Source: Armatimonadota bacterium
Lineage (GTDB): Bacteria; Sysuimicrobiota; Sysuimicrobiia; Sysuimicrobiales; Humicultoraceae
DNA length: 64,000 bases
Direction of reading: 5' to 3'
NCBI GenBank assembly: GCA_016869025.1
Contig: VGFA01000010.1
Coordinates: 1 to 64,000, forward strand
The position numbers were made by a program, and so were the translations under genes. The notes beneath the pieces were generated by a model. That model saw only the letters and a program-made list of their open reading frames with translations, ran no database searches and was not told the origin of the DNA. This document shows positions 27,189-35,848 of this stretch, piece after piece. Position 1 is the first letter of the stretch; every line of letters starts with the position of its first letter.

Positions 27189-27194
27189 TCCCGC

Positions 27195-27437
27195 TCACCT
27201 CTCGCTGACCGGTGTGACCACGCAGGTTGTCGTCCGCGTGACGCCGGTTGTCTCCTGAAACCGGGAGACGATCAGCCTGCCCAGCGTGTCCATGCTCTCG
27301 GTTTCCACGAACGCGATGATGTCTGTAGGCCCGGTAACGGCGTGGGCCATCTTGACCCCCGGCGTCCGCACAATGTGCGCCAGCGCGTCAGAAAGCTTGC
27401 CTGGCAGGATGCGTATGAGCACGTACGCCTGGACCAT
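27195..27437 (-). CDS. Stand-alone Lrp/AsnC ligand-binding (RAM) domain protein
   Basis: An 80-residue protein equal to the C-terminal effector domain of Lrp/AsnC regulators (QAYVLIRILPGKLSDALAHI ... GPTDIIAFVETESMDTLG) with no DNA-binding domain. Such short RAM proteins form ring-like oligomers and may bind amino acids; their targets are usually unknown. ATG at 27437 has GGAGGGAGAAG upstream. It lies just downstream of yggT and may be in its transcript. Confidence 0.88.
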   Translation of the reverse strand: MVQAYVLIRILPGKLSDALAHIVRTPGVKMAHAVTGPTDIIAFVETESMDTLGRLIVSRFQETTGVTRTTTCVVTPVSER

Positions 27438-27461
27438 CGCTTCTCCCTCCTCCGTTCGATT

Positions 27462-27725
27462 TCACGGTCGCAGCGTCACCAGCAGATCCACGAGCAGGTT
27501 GCGCACCAGATAGAGCAACAGAATGGCGACAATCGGTGACAGGTCGAGGCCCCCGGCTGCCGGTATTACCCTCCGTATCGGATCCAGGATGGGCGAAGTG
27601 AGATCGTGGACCACCTTGACCGCGGGATGGCGGAGGGCCGGAAACCACGAGAGCACCACGCGCACGAAGATGAGCGTGGTGATGATCTTGTACACCAGGT
27701 CGAGGAAGTAGATCAGCTCCAGCAT
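27462..27725 (-). CDS. YggT family membrane protein
   Basis: An 87-residue protein with two hydrophobic helices and the family-defining centre VVLSWFPALRHPAVKVVHDL and TSPILDPIRRVIPAAGGLDLSP (read as two adjacent pieces). YggT proteins are inner-membrane proteins linked to osmotic stress and, near cell-division genes, to Z-ring function; the role here is unknown. ATG 27725 gives the usual length; the frame is open further upstream but without family similarity. A clear promoter lies about 48-76 bases upstream. Confidence 0.88.
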   Translation of the reverse strand: MLELIYFLDLVYKIITTLIFVRVVLSWFPALRHPAVKVVHDLTSPILDPIRRVIPAAGGLDLSPIVAILLLYLVRNLLVDLLVTLRP

Positions 27726-27772
27726 CCGTTTCTCCCGTTGCGGTTCTCTGCGGAGCGCGGAGTCCTGTTTCG

Positions 27773-27801
27773 ATTGTAGCAAGCGTGTCCCGGGCAGGCA
27801 A
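27773..27801 (-). promoter_or_regulatory. Promoter of the yggT-RAM unit
   Basis: On the minus strand TTGCCT (27801-27796), 17 bases, TACAAT (27778-27773), with TGC before the -10. Transcription would start near 27766, about 40 bases before the yggT start. Confidence 0.7.
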
Positions 27802-27926
27802 CGAACCCTGATGCCCGCAGGTTGCGGAGCCCGGCATCCCGCGCGATCTGGCGCGGGGGGAGGGTCCGGCCGACCGTCGAAGACTGCCGGAAGAGCCCGA
27901 GATCCCTCGACCGCGAGGTTTGGACC

Positions 27927-29180
27927 GTGACGGTGAAGCTCTTCCACCATGACGCGTACGTGCGCGAGTTCACCTCTGTTGTGACGGGCGTGCGCCACAT
28001 CGAAGGCAGGGTCACCGCGGTCGCGCTGGCGGAGACGGCGTTCTACCCGGCGTCCGGCGGCCAGCCCGCGGATCAAGGTCACCTCGACGCCTGGGAGGTA
28101 ACGGATGCGCTGGAAGAGGACGGCGAGATCTGGCACGCCGTTCGGCCGTCTGGGCAGGGACAGGTCGCCGGATCCCTCGCCACGCTGCGGGAAGGCCTAT
28201 CTGTCGCAGGATCCCTCGACTGGGAGCGGCGCTTCGATCACATGCAGCAGCACACCGGTCAGCACATCCTCTCAGAGGCTTTCCTGCAGGCGCTGGGCGC
28301 GGAGACGCTCTCCGTTCACATAGGCGCCACCTGCACGCTGGACCTGGATCTTTCCCGCCTTGACGATGAAGCCGTCGCGCGCGTGGAGGATCTGGCCAAC
28401 ACGATCGTCACCGAGAACCGGGTGGTGGCCGCGCGCGAGGTCGGGATTCAAGAGGCGGTCGCGGTGGGATTGCGCCGCCCGCCCAAACAGGCCGGGCGGA
28501 TACGGGTGGTGGAGGTGGCGGGTTTCGACCGCTCGGCCTGCGGCGGTACACATGTTCGCGCTACCGGCGAGGTCGGGACAATCGCGCTCCTGCGCCACGA
28601 GCGGCACAAGGGGGGCGTGCGGGTGGGCTTCCAGTGCGGGGGGCGCGCGCTGCGCCACTATCGGTGGGCGCGGGGGTTGATCACCTCCATTGCCACCGAG
28701 CTCACGGTGGGCGAGCCCGACCTGGCCGGCGCGATCGGGCGTCTCTCGAGCCGTGCGAGGGAGATGGAGCGCACTCTGGAGGCCGCGCGCATGGAACTGC
28801 TGGGGTACGAGGCCAGGGATCTCCTGGCGCGAGCGGCCTCACATGGCGCAGCGGCCAGCGCCGCAGGCCCCACGGTAGTCGCCGCGGCCTATGATGGCCG
28901 TGCCATCGAGAACCTGCGCGCCCTGGCCCGCATGCTCACGGCGCAGACGGACTGCGTTGCGATCCTGGCCGCCGATCCGGGCCGCCGCTTGCTGGTGGCG
29001 CGCAGCCCGGCCGTGGCCGTGGATGCGGCCGCGGTGCTGCGCGAGACCGTTGCCGCGTTTGGCGGCCGGGGCGGCGGCAAGCCCGAGGCAGCCGAGGGCG
29101 CGGCGCCCGATGCGCCCTCGACCGCGGCCCTGGTGGACGCCGCGCGCCTGGCCCTGCTGCGCTGGGCAGCCCCAGGGTAG
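27927..29180 (+). CDS. Stand-alone alanyl-tRNA editing protein with DHHA1 domain (AlaX type)
   Basis: A 417-residue protein carrying the AlaRS second-half modules without the synthetase core. The N-terminal barrel has AETAFYPASGGQPADQG; the editing domain has HMQQHTGQHILSEAF (HxxxH zinc site) and SACGGTHVRATGE (CxxxH partner); the C-terminal ~200 residues have a helical linker and a DHHA1-like end (GGRGGGKPEAAEG). It should deacylate Ser- or Gly-mischarged tRNA-Ala in trans. GTG 27927 is the best start, with GAGG nine bases upstream; there is no close family start earlier. Confidence 0.9.
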   Translation: MTVKLFHHDAYVREFTSVVTGVRHIEGRVTAVALAETAFYPASGGQPADQGHLDAWEVTDALEEDGEIWHAVRPSGQGQVAGSLATLREGLSVAGSLDWERRFDHMQQHTGQHILSEAFLQALGAETLSVHIGATCTLDLDLSRLDDEAVARVEDLANTIVTENRVVAAREVGIQEAVAVGLRRPPKQAGRIRVVEVAGFDRSACGGTHVRATGEVGTIALLRHERHKGGVRVGFQCGGRALRHYRWARGLITSIATELTVGEPDLAGAIGRLSSRAREMERTLEAARMELLGYEARDLLARAASHGAAASAAGPTVVAAAYDGRAIENLRALARMLTAQTDCVAILAADPGRRLLVARSPAVAVDAAAVLRETVAAFGGRGGGKPEAAEGAAPDAPSTAALVDAARLALLRWAAPG

Positions 29181-29238
29181 GTCGCGGGGGGCACGGCGCC
29201 GCCAGGCCTGCCCGCGGCCCCACACGAAGGTGGTGCTG

Positions 29239-29247
29239 TGGCATAAT
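29239..29247 (+). promoter_or_regulatory. Extended -10 promoter at the ccdA start
   Basis: TGG-CATAAT (29239-29247). The last base lies seven bases before the ATG at 29254, so transcription would begin at or next to the start codon (leaderless mRNA). No Shine-Dalgarno sequence fits in the remaining space. Confidence 0.5.
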
Positions 29248-29253
29248 ACCCGT

Positions 29254-29982
29254 ATGACCGAGGTAGGCCTGATTCTGGCCTTCACGGCCGGCGTGCTGGG
29301 TTTCCTGAGTCCGTGCATCGTGCCGTTGATCCCGGGCTACCTTTCGTTCGTCTCCGGGCTCTCCCTGGCCGAGATGAGCGTGGAGGAGAGGCGCCGACAC
29401 CTGGGCCGGATGCTGTCGGCCACAGGCCTGTTCGTCCTGGGCTTCGCCACCATCTTCACCGCGATGGGTGCCTCGGCCTCGGCCCTGGGCGCCCTGGTGA
29501 TAGAGAACCGCCTGCTGCTGACACGCCTGGGAGGCACGCTTGTGATCTTCATGGGCCTGGGCGTGCTGGGGGTTGTCCGGGTGCCAGGGCTCTCGCGTGA
29601 GCACCGTTTCCAGGTGCGACGCCGTCCCTTTGGGATGATAGGCGCGTTTCCCATCGGTATGGCGTTCGGCTTCGCGTGGACACCGTGCGTGGGCCCTGTG
29701 CTCACCGCGGTGCTGACGATGGCGGCGACCGCGCAGACAGCGTCAAGCGGTGCGCTGCTGCTGTTTGCGTATTCGCTCGGGCTCGGCCTGCCGTTTCTCG
29801 TGGCGGCCGCGCTGATGACCGCCGCGTTCGATGCCGTGGGATGGCTGCGCCGACATGCCCGCTCGGTTTCGACCGTCAGCGGGGTCTTTCTCGTCGTGAT
29901 GGGCGGCGCCATGGTGACCGACCTGTTGTACGCGTTCAACACCTGGATCATTCGGCTGGTGCCGTTCCGGCCCGCCATCTGA
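29254..29982 (+). CDS. ccdA: Cytochrome c biogenesis/thiol-disulfide transporter CcdA
   Basis: A 242-residue inner-membrane protein with six predicted helices. The two redox cysteines are in FLSPCIVPLIPGYLSF (helix 1) and FAWTPCVGPVLTAVL (helix 4), as required for passing electrons from cytoplasmic thioredoxin to extracytoplasmic thiol proteins such as those maturing c-type cytochromes. No partner thioredoxin (ResA/CcsX) is in the window. The start follows an extended -10 element with no room for a ribosome site, suggesting leaderless translation. Confidence 0.93.
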   Translation: MTEVGLILAFTAGVLGFLSPCIVPLIPGYLSFVSGLSLAEMSVEERRRHLGRMLSATGLFVLGFATIFTAMGASASALGALVIENRLLLTRLGGTLVIFMGLGVLGVVRVPGLSREHRFQVRRRPFGMIGAFPIGMAFGFAWTPCVGPVLTAVLTMAATAQTASSGALLLFAYSLGLGLPFLVAAALMTAAFDAVGWLRRHARSVSTVSGVFLVVMGGAMVTDLLYAFNTWIIRLVPFRPAI

Positions 29983-30008
29983 GGTCCAGCAAACTAGGAG
30001 AACTTGCT

Positions 30009-31388
30009 ATGAGGCCATTCGCAACCCGGGGGGCGCGACTGCACCTCCCCGTAGCACTCCTGCTGCTGTCCCTGGTCGTCGTGCCCCTGGCAGCGACACC
30101 TCCTGTGCAGGCCGCCGACGCAGGCCTCCCGCTGGAGGCGCTGGGCTTGCTCCGCGAGCGGTACGTGGATCCCGTGGACTCCGTAGTTCTATTGAACGGG
30201 GCGATCGGCGGGCTGCGCTCGGCGCTTTCAGCAGCGGGCATCCAGGCCGATTTCGCGGACATCCCGCAAGGCACCCCGAATGGGCAGGCCGATGCCGCGT
30301 TCCGCGCGCGGTTTGGCACCGCGGTCGCCGCCTCGGGCGGCCGGGTCTCAGGCGCCTCGCTGGCCTACGCCGCGATCCGGGCCATGACCGCTGTGCTGCG
30401 CGACTCTCACACCGGCTTCCTCACCCCAGAGCAGAACCGCGAGCGGCAGGCGCAGCATCGCCAGCAGGCGGCGTTCTCGGGCATCGGTGTGGTGCTGATG
30501 CCGCGCGAGGGGCGCTTCTACGTGCGCGATGTCATACCCGGCGGCCCGGCAGAGGCCGTCGGCGTGCAGCCGCTGGACCGCATACTGAGAATTGACGCAA
30601 TCCCCACCGCCGGGCTCCAGGTGGAGCAGGTGGCCGGTACGATTCGTGGTTCGGCAGGGACCTCGGTTACGCTCACGCTCGACCGCCCCGGTCGAGCGGG
30701 CGCGATCACGCTGACCGTGATGCGGGCTCCGATCCAGATCCCCGCGATCTTCCAGGCCCGCGTTCTCGATGGCGGGATCGGCTACCTGCAGCTCTACCAG
30801 TTCTTTACCCGTACTGGGCAGGAGTTCCGCCAGGCGCTGGACCGGATGCTCGCCGGCGGGATGCGTGCGCTGGTGCTCGACCTCCGCTCCAACAGCGGCG
30901 GCTACCTGCACGAGCTGACCGCGGTTGCGAACGCCCTGCTGCTCCCGGGCAGGCCCATCTACCAGGAGACTTCGCGCGGGGGTAGCACGCGCATGGTTCG
31001 GACTACGGCGGCTCCGATACTGCCTTCGCACGTGCCCGTGGTCGTCCTCATTGACGAGGGAAGCGCGTCGGCGGCCGAACTGCTCGCCGCTGCGCTGCAG
31101 GAGCACGGCCGCGCGATGCTGATGGGCGCGAAGACCGGCGGCGCGGTCGAGGCCGGCGTGCTGTACGATCTCTCGGACGGCTCGGCGCTCAGCGTGACCG
31201 TGCTTCGGCTCTCCACTGGGATGGGGAGGCGCCTGGAAGGGATCGGGGTCTCTCCCGATGTCGCGGTGACGCTCGCGGTCGCCGACCTGGACCAGGGCCG
31301 CGACACCCAGCTCCAGCGCGGAGTGCTGGCGGCCCGGCAGCGGCTGGGCCTGGCGCGCAAGGCGGCCCCGGCTGCCGCCGGCCGATAG
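30009..31388 (+). CDS. S41-family C-terminal processing protease
   Basis: A 459-residue exported protease. A signal peptide (residues 1-35, LHLPVALLLLSLVVVPLAA) leads to a helical N-terminal region, a PDZ domain (~residues 155-235, VIPGGPAEAVGVQPLDRILR) and the S41 core. The catalytic pair is Ser in DEGSASAAELLAAAL (~352) and Lys in GAKTGG (~375). Such CtpA-type enzymes trim periplasmic or envelope proteins. ATG 30009 follows AGGAG by eight bases. It lies 26 bases after ccdA. Confidence 0.92.
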   Translation: MRPFATRGARLHLPVALLLLSLVVVPLAATPPVQAADAGLPLEALGLLRERYVDPVDSVVLLNGAIGGLRSALSAAGIQADFADIPQGTPNGQADAAFRARFGTAVAASGGRVSGASLAYAAIRAMTAVLRDSHTGFLTPEQNRERQAQHRQQAAFSGIGVVLMPREGRFYVRDVIPGGPAEAVGVQPLDRILRIDAIPTAGLQVEQVAGTIRGSAGTSVTLTLDRPGRAGAITLTVMRAPIQIPAIFQARVLDGGIGYLQLYQFFTRTGQEFRQALDRMLAGGMRALVLDLRSNSGGYLHELTAVANALLLPGRPIYQETSRGGSTRMVRTTAAPILPSHVPVVVLIDEGSASAAELLAAALQEHGRAMLMGAKTGGAVEAGVLYDLSDGSALSVTVLRLSTGMGRRLEGIGVSPDVAVTLAVADLDQGRDTQLQRGVLAARQRLGLARKAAPAAAGR

Positions 31389-31398
31389 GGGATTCGAG

Positions 31399-33225
31399 AT
31401 GCTGCCTTCAGAGCGCCTGCGCGACAAGCTGATAGTGATGAACGGCAAGGGCACCCAGGTCTACCGGAACCTGGCCGGCGCCTACCGTTTCGATCGGTTC
31501 GAGCTCCACCTGGACGCGATACACCCCGACCCCTCCTCCCCGTACTGCTGGGCCCGCGTGCGCATGGACCAGGCCGAGGCCCAGGTCCCGCCGGCGCTGT
31601 GGCAGAGCCCATCCGGCCGGTTGGCGGTGGAGGACTTCCTGTCGCGCGGCGTGCACGAGGCCATAGGACGCCTCATCCGCACCCGGTGGCAGGGGAAGAC
31701 AGCGCCCGTGGCCATACATGCGGGCGGGGGGGAGATCCTGAGGCGATCGTGCTGCACGGTCGGCGACGAGTTCGTGGAGATCCGGCTGACGATCGGGCTC
31801 CCTGCCGAGGGACGCAAGGTCCTGGCAAAGCCGGCAGGGACGCTGCTCTTCGATGATCTGCCCGCGGTGGTTCAGGCCGGTCTGGTGTGGGCGAACCTCG
31901 ACGCGGCTGCCGGATTGCGTCATCGCGACACGCTGGAGGATTACCTGGCCCTGCGGGAGGCGCTGGACGAGCTCGGGCTGGCCGCGTTTGTCGCCGACGG
32001 CTCGGTGCTGCCGAGGGATGATGGCTCGGGTGACCGGCCGCTGCGCGGCGGTCGCGCCGTCTCCCTGCATGCTCCGGACGAACTGGCCACCACGGTTGTC
32101 CTGCCCCACCGTGGCGTGGTGCGCGGGCTGGGCATTCGCCGCGGCGTCACCGTGATAGCCGGAGGGGCCTTCAGCGGAAAGACCACGCTCCTGGCTGCGC
32201 TATCTGCCGGCGTGTATCCCCACGTCCCAGGGGACGGCCGCGAACTCGTGTCCACGCTTCCGGACGCGGTGCGGATCATCTCCGAGCCCGGCCGGCGCGT
32301 CGAGCGGGTGGACGTCAGCGCTTTCCTCCGGGAACTGCCGCATCGCCCGGACGCGACCACGCTGTCGTCCGAGCACGTCACAGGTACTGTATCCATGGCC
32401 GTGGGAGTCGCGGAGGCCGTAGAGACCGGGTCCCGCCTGCTGCTGTTTGATGAGGACGACAGCACGGTTGCGTTCCTGGTGCGGGATGCGGCGATGCAGC
32501 AACTGGTTCCGGCTGGGCACGAAGCCGCGATACCGCTCGTGGACCGCCTCCGGGCGCTGTGGGAAGTGCACGGCGTCTCGTCGGTGGTCGCCACCGGGAG
32601 TCTTGGGGAGTACCTCGACGTGGCGGACACGGTAATCGTCATGGAAGGGTTCCAGCCCCACGCTGCGATCGACCGGGCGCGCACCATCGTCGCGGGATTC
32701 ACCGGGCTTCGCGCCCGCACCCGCGGGGAGTTTGGCATGCCGATGCCGCGCTGCCCGCTGCCTCGGGGGTTTGGCGGGCTCCGGGGGCGTGGCCACCGGA
32801 CCGAGCCGCGCGGCCGCGCGGAGATCGGCATCGGGCGTGAAACGATCAACACAGCAGCGCTCGGGCAGCTCGTGGGAGCGGGCCAGGCATGCGCGGCCGG
32901 CGACGCGATCCTCTACGCGCTTGCGAAGGGCTACGTTGACGGAAACGTCTCTGTGGCCGAGATCCTCGACCGCGTCTTCGCGGACATCGAGGCGCACGGG
33001 TTTGGCGTGCTGGCGACCGAAGGGAGTCATGCAGGTGGCTACGCGCTGCCCAGGCGGCACGAGGTGGCCGCCGTGCTGAACCGGATGCGCGCCCTGCAGG
33101 TGCGGACGCGACGGGCGATACAAGAGACCGCGGCGCTTCCGGAACCGGCTCCGCCCCCGCCAGATCCTGCGGCCGATCAGGTCGAGCCGCCAGAAGGAGA
33201 TCCGTCACCGCCGGCGAACAAGTAG
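31399..33225 (+). CDS. ABC-class P-loop ATPase (COG3044)
   Basis: A 608-residue cytoplasmic protein of the 'predicted ATPase of the ABC class' family. Residues 1-240 are the family-specific N-terminal part (RLRDKLIVMNGKGTQVYRNL). The ATPase part has Walker A GGAFSGKTTLLAAL near residue 258 and Walker B RLLLFDEDDSTVAFLVRD near residue 350. The C terminus is helical with a Pro-rich tail. There is no membrane segment and no canonical LSGGQ. The biological role of the family is not established. It starts 10 bases after the S41 gene. Confidence 0.88.
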   Translation: MLPSERLRDKLIVMNGKGTQVYRNLAGAYRFDRFELHLDAIHPDPSSPYCWARVRMDQAEAQVPPALWQSPSGRLAVEDFLSRGVHEAIGRLIRTRWQGKTAPVAIHAGGGEILRRSCCTVGDEFVEIRLTIGLPAEGRKVLAKPAGTLLFDDLPAVVQAGLVWANLDAAAGLRHRDTLEDYLALREALDELGLAAFVADGSVLPRDDGSGDRPLRGGRAVSLHAPDELATTVVLPHRGVVRGLGIRRGVTVIAGGAFSGKTTLLAALSAGVYPHVPGDGRELVSTLPDAVRIISEPGRRVERVDVSAFLRELPHRPDATTLSSEHVTGTVSMAVGVAEAVETGSRLLLFDEDDSTVAFLVRDAAMQQLVPAGHEAAIPLVDRLRALWEVHGVSSVVATGSLGEYLDVADTVIVMEGFQPHAAIDRARTIVAGFTGLRARTRGEFGMPMPRCPLPRGFGGLRGRGHRTEPRGRAEIGIGRETINTAALGQLVGAGQACAAGDAILYALAKGYVDGNVSVAEILDRVFADIEAHGFGVLATEGSHAGGYALPRRHEVAAVLNRMRALQVRTRRAIQETAALPEPAPPPPDPAADQVEPPEGDPSPPANK

Positions 33226-33240
33226 TTTAATCGCCCGATG

Positions 33241-33531
33241 ACCGGGACGAGTACGCGCCAGGCGGGCGCGCAGAGAGCTGCTCAGGTGGAAGGCAGCCGC
33301 CGCGCGGCGCGGAATGGACCCGAGAGGGGTGCGGTGAACGCGGGCCGGGCTCGGATAGGTCGCTAGCCCGGCGAGCAACTAGCCGTACCGGCCGCCCGCC
33401 GATACCGGGCTCAAGCGCCGCAGGGTCCGGCCGCGCCGTCTCATGGTGCCGGCGCACAGCCTGCTCCTGCGGAAACTGGGTGGCACCACGGAACCGGCCT
33501 CCGTCCCATTTCGGAGGCCGGTAGTCTTATA
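33241..33531 (+). promoter_or_regulatory. T-box leader (riboswitch) with Trp specifier
   Basis: The T-box core CTGGGTGGCACCACGG is at 33476-33491. In Stem I, CGGG (33243-33246) pairs with CCCG (33319-33322), and CGCG (33254-33257) with CGCG (33308-33311). They enclose the specifier loop ACGAGTA / GAATGGA, in which TGG at 33315-33317 followed by A is the specifier codon. The distal stem GCTGC/GCAGC (33277-33281, 33293-33297) caps the element with the loop TCAGGTGGAAG. Uncharged tRNA-Trp would stabilise the antiterminator and allow reading into the tryptophan synthase gene. Confidence 0.88.
33493..33531 (+). terminator. T-box regulated terminator
   Basis: A perfect 11-base stem, ACCGGCCTCCG (33493-33503) with CGGAGGCCGGT (33512-33522), follows the T-box core and is succeeded by the T-rich AGTCTTATAT. 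The 5' arm overlaps the region needed for the antiterminator, as in transcriptional T-boxes. Confidence 0.8.
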
Positions 33532-33592
33532 TCCGGGGAGCGCGGGTCGCACCACCCGCGCGCATGCCCCCAGATCAGGGGAGGTGCTGGAA

Positions 33593-34951
33593 GTGGACTC
33601 TACCAAGATCGTGTTAGGCGAACGCGACGTTCCAAGGGCCTGGTACAATATCGCCGCGGACCTGCCGGTGCCGCCGGCGGCGGTGCTTCACCCGGGGACC
33701 AGGCAGCCCATCGGCCCGGCGGATCTTGCGCCGTTGTTCCCGATGGAGCTCATCATGCAGGAGGTCAGCACCGAGCGCGAGATCGAGATCCCCAAGCCGG
33801 TGCGCGATGTGTACCGCATGTGGCGGCCAACGCCACTGTACCGGGCGCGGCGGCTGGAGGCGGCACTCGACACCCCGGCCCGCATCTACTACAAGTACGA
33901 GGGCACCAGCCCGGCCGGTAGCCACAAACCCAACACCGCGGTGGCGCAGGCCTTCTACAACAAGCAGGAGGGAGTGCGGCGGCTGGCCACCGAGACCGGC
34001 GCCGGCCAGTGGGGCAGCGCGCTGGCGCTGGCGTGCCGTCTGTTCGGTCTCGACTGCACCGTGTACATGGTGCGCGTCTCCTACGACCAGAAGCCCTACC
34101 GCAAACTCATGATGCAGACCTGGGGCGCGGACGTGCTCTCCAGCCCCACCGACCGCACCCACGCCGGGCGGGCGATCCTCGAGAAGACGCCGGATTCACC
34201 CGGCAGTCTGGGCATTGCCATCAGCGAGGCGGTGGAGGACGCCGCGACCCACGACGACACCAAGTACTCGCTGGGCAGCGTGCTCAACCACGTGATGCTG
34301 CACCAGACCGTCATCGGGCTGGAAGCGCGCCGCCAGATGGAGATGGCAGGCGACGCTCCCGACGTCGTCATTGGCTGCGTCGGCGGCGGCAGCAACTTCT
34401 CCGGCCTGGCGTTCCCGTTCATGCCCGAGAAGTTCAAGGGCGGCGGTAGTCGTTTCGTCGCGGTCGAACCCCAAGCGTGCCCGACGCTGACCCGTGGCGA
34501 TTACCTCTACGACTTCGGCGACACGGCGGCGACCACGCCGCTGGTGAAGATGTACACCCTGGGACACACGTTTGTGCCCCCGGGCATTCACGCGGGCGGG
34601 CTGCGGTACCACGGCGACTCCCCGCTGCTCTGCCTGCTCTACCACCACAAGTACATCGAGGCCGTGGCCTACCAGCAGCGGACGGTCTTCGACGCCGCGC
34701 TTCAGTTCGCGCGCACCGAGGGGATCATCCCGGCGCCCGAGGCGGCGCACGCCGTGCGCAAGGCGATTGACGAGGCGCTGGAAGCGAAGGAGGAAGGCCG
34801 GCCGCGGGTGATCCTCTTTGGGCTCTCCGGCCACGGCCACTTCGACATGGCGGCCTACGAGGCGCACCTGGCAGGTCGACTCGAGGACTTCGCCTACCCA
34901 GAGGAGGCGATCAAGGCGGCGATGCGGGAGCTGGCGGTGCTGCAGCCTTAG
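33593..34951 (+). CDS. trpB: TrpB2-type tryptophan synthase beta-like protein
   Basis: A 452-residue PLP enzyme joining indole and serine to give tryptophan. [13 protein letters not shown] leads to the PLP lysine in [24 protein letters not shown] binds the PLP phosphate. The length and the ~75-residue N-terminal extension match TrpB2 rather than TrpB1 (~400). No trpA adjoins, typical for TrpB2, which works alone or salvages indole. GTG 33593 has GGGGAGG nine bases upstream; GTG 33584 overlaps that site. Expression should be controlled by the upstream T-box. Confidence 0.92.
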   Translation: MDSTKIVLGERDVPRAWYNIAADLPVPPAAVLHPGTRQPIGPADLAPLFPMELIMQEVSTEREIEIPKPVRDVYRMWRPTPLYRARRLEAALDTPARIYYKYEGTSPAGSHKPNTAVAQAFYNKQEGVRRLATETGAGQWGSALALACRLFGLDCTVYMVRVSYDQKPYRKLMMQTWGADVLSSPTDRTHAGRAILEKTPDSPGSLGIAISEAVEDAATHDDTKYSLGSVLNHVMLHQTVIGLEARRQMEMAGDAPDVVIGCVGGGSNFSGLAFPFMPEKFKGGGSRFVAVEPQACPTLTRGDYLYDFGDTAATTPLVKMYTLGHTFVPPGIHAGGLRYHGDSPLLCLLYHHKYIEAVAYQQRTVFDAALQFARTEGIIPAPEAAHAVRKAIDEALEAKEEGRPRVILFGLSGHGHFDMAAYEAHLAGRLEDFAYPEEAIKAAMRELAVLQP

Positions 34952-34972
34952 CGGCTACGGGCGAGTGATCGT

Positions 34973-35014
34973 GCGAAGGGCGGCGAGGGCTTCAGTAACC
35001 TCCCGCCCTTTCGC
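34973..35014. terminator. Hairpin between convergent genes
   Basis: GCGAAGGGCGG-GAGG (34973-34987, one bulge) pairs with CCTCC-CGCCCTTTCGC (34999-35014). It lies between trpB and the convergent toxin gene and could end transcription from both sides, though only short T-runs flank it. Confidence 0.5.
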
Positions 35015-35056
35015 TTCGATCAGATTGGCTCAGGTGCCGGGCTGGACAGAGGCAAG

Positions 35057-35482
35057 CTATGCCTCGTCGCCCGGGCGCAGCGTGGGAACGACGCCTCTGA
35101 GGCGGCGCCGCTGCTCCAGGTCCAGCGTGACGAGCGTGCTTCCAAACTGCAGGGCGACCGCGCCGTAGACCGCATCGCTGCCGCGCAGCCGGTGCTGCGC
35201 AGCCAGATCGGCCGCCCGCTCGGCCAGCCTGGCGTCGAGAGTGATCAAGAGCAGGTGTGGAAGCCGGCGGAGGGCCGCGACAAAACGGCGCGCCAGGTCG
35301 GCATCCATTCGTCCTCGGCCGATCGCGCCGGCCACCTCAGGGAGCAACAGGGTTGGGGCGATGATAGGGGATGCTGAATCGCGCAACCGGGACAGGAATC
35401 GCTGGCTTTCCAGGTGGCCCGGCTCACCGGGGTTGAAGGCGTTGAGGAAGACGCTGGCATCAACGGTGTAGGGTCCTGCCAC
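35057..35482 (-). CDS. PIN-domain toxin (VapC-like)
   Basis: A 141-residue PIN-domain ribonuclease. The acidic residues are placed as in VapC: Asp in VDASVFLNAF (residue 8), Glu in LLPEVAGAIG, Asp in RGSDAVYGAVA, and Asp in LVTLDLEQ. Such toxins cut tRNA or rRNA when freed from their antitoxin. The start is GTG at 35482, six bases after the antitoxin stop. All key residues are present, so it appears functional. Confidence 0.87.
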   Translation of the reverse strand: MAGPYTVDASVFLNAFNPGEPGHLESQRFLSRLRDSASPIIAPTLLLPEVAGAIGRGRMDADLARRFVAALRRLPHLLLITLDARLAERAADLAAQHRLRGSDAVYGAVALQFGSTLVTLDLEQRRRLRGVVPTLRPGDEA

Positions 35483-35488
35483 CGCCCA

Positions 35489-35761
35489 TCACCTGCGCAT
35501 CTTCGATAGGAGTTCGGCGCTGGATTTGCGCGTTCGCCAGCCCTTTGCGATCTGTTCGCCGAGCCGCACCAACTCATCCCACGCGGCTCCGCCATCTTCG
35601 AGAGACGATGCCTGCCCTTCTGCCGGGATGGCATCCAAAGGCGCCAGGATGGCCACCGCCTTTCCCCGATAAGTGATGACGTAGCGGGCCCGCCGCTCCC
35701 GGACCGCGCGGAGAATCTGCGAGGCGCGGATCTTCAGCTCGCGAACGCCGGACTCGGGCAC
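35489..35761 (-). CDS. Phd/YefM-type antitoxin
   Basis: A 90-residue protein whose N-terminal half (GVRELKIRASQILRAVRERR, then YVITYRGKAVAILAPLD) is the Phd/YefM DNA-binding fold; the C-terminal half would wrap the PIN toxin. GTG 35761 is chosen because GGGGAG lies seven bases upstream and it gives the normal N terminus; an ATG at 35812 would add 17 unlike residues. It precedes the toxin, and together they would autoregulate. Confidence 0.83.
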   Translation of the reverse strand: MPESGVRELKIRASQILRAVRERRARYVITYRGKAVAILAPLDAIPAEGQASSLEDGGAAWDELVRLGEQIAKGWRTRKSSAELLSKMRR

Positions 35762-35848
35762 CTGGCACTCCCCACGAGTGGTCACATCTGTGACTACATC
35801 CACATTGTGCACGTGGAGTTGGGCGATGTCAACGCGACGCGCCCGAGG

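Noticed and set aside
33642-33654. TGG-TACAAT inside the start of the trpB-like gene as a promoter
   Set aside because: It lies in coding sequence with no start codon at the right distance; most likely chance.
34973-35482. Toxin-antitoxin pair as part of a genomic island
   Set aside because: Codon and base composition match the neighbours and no integrase, repeat or transposase is present.
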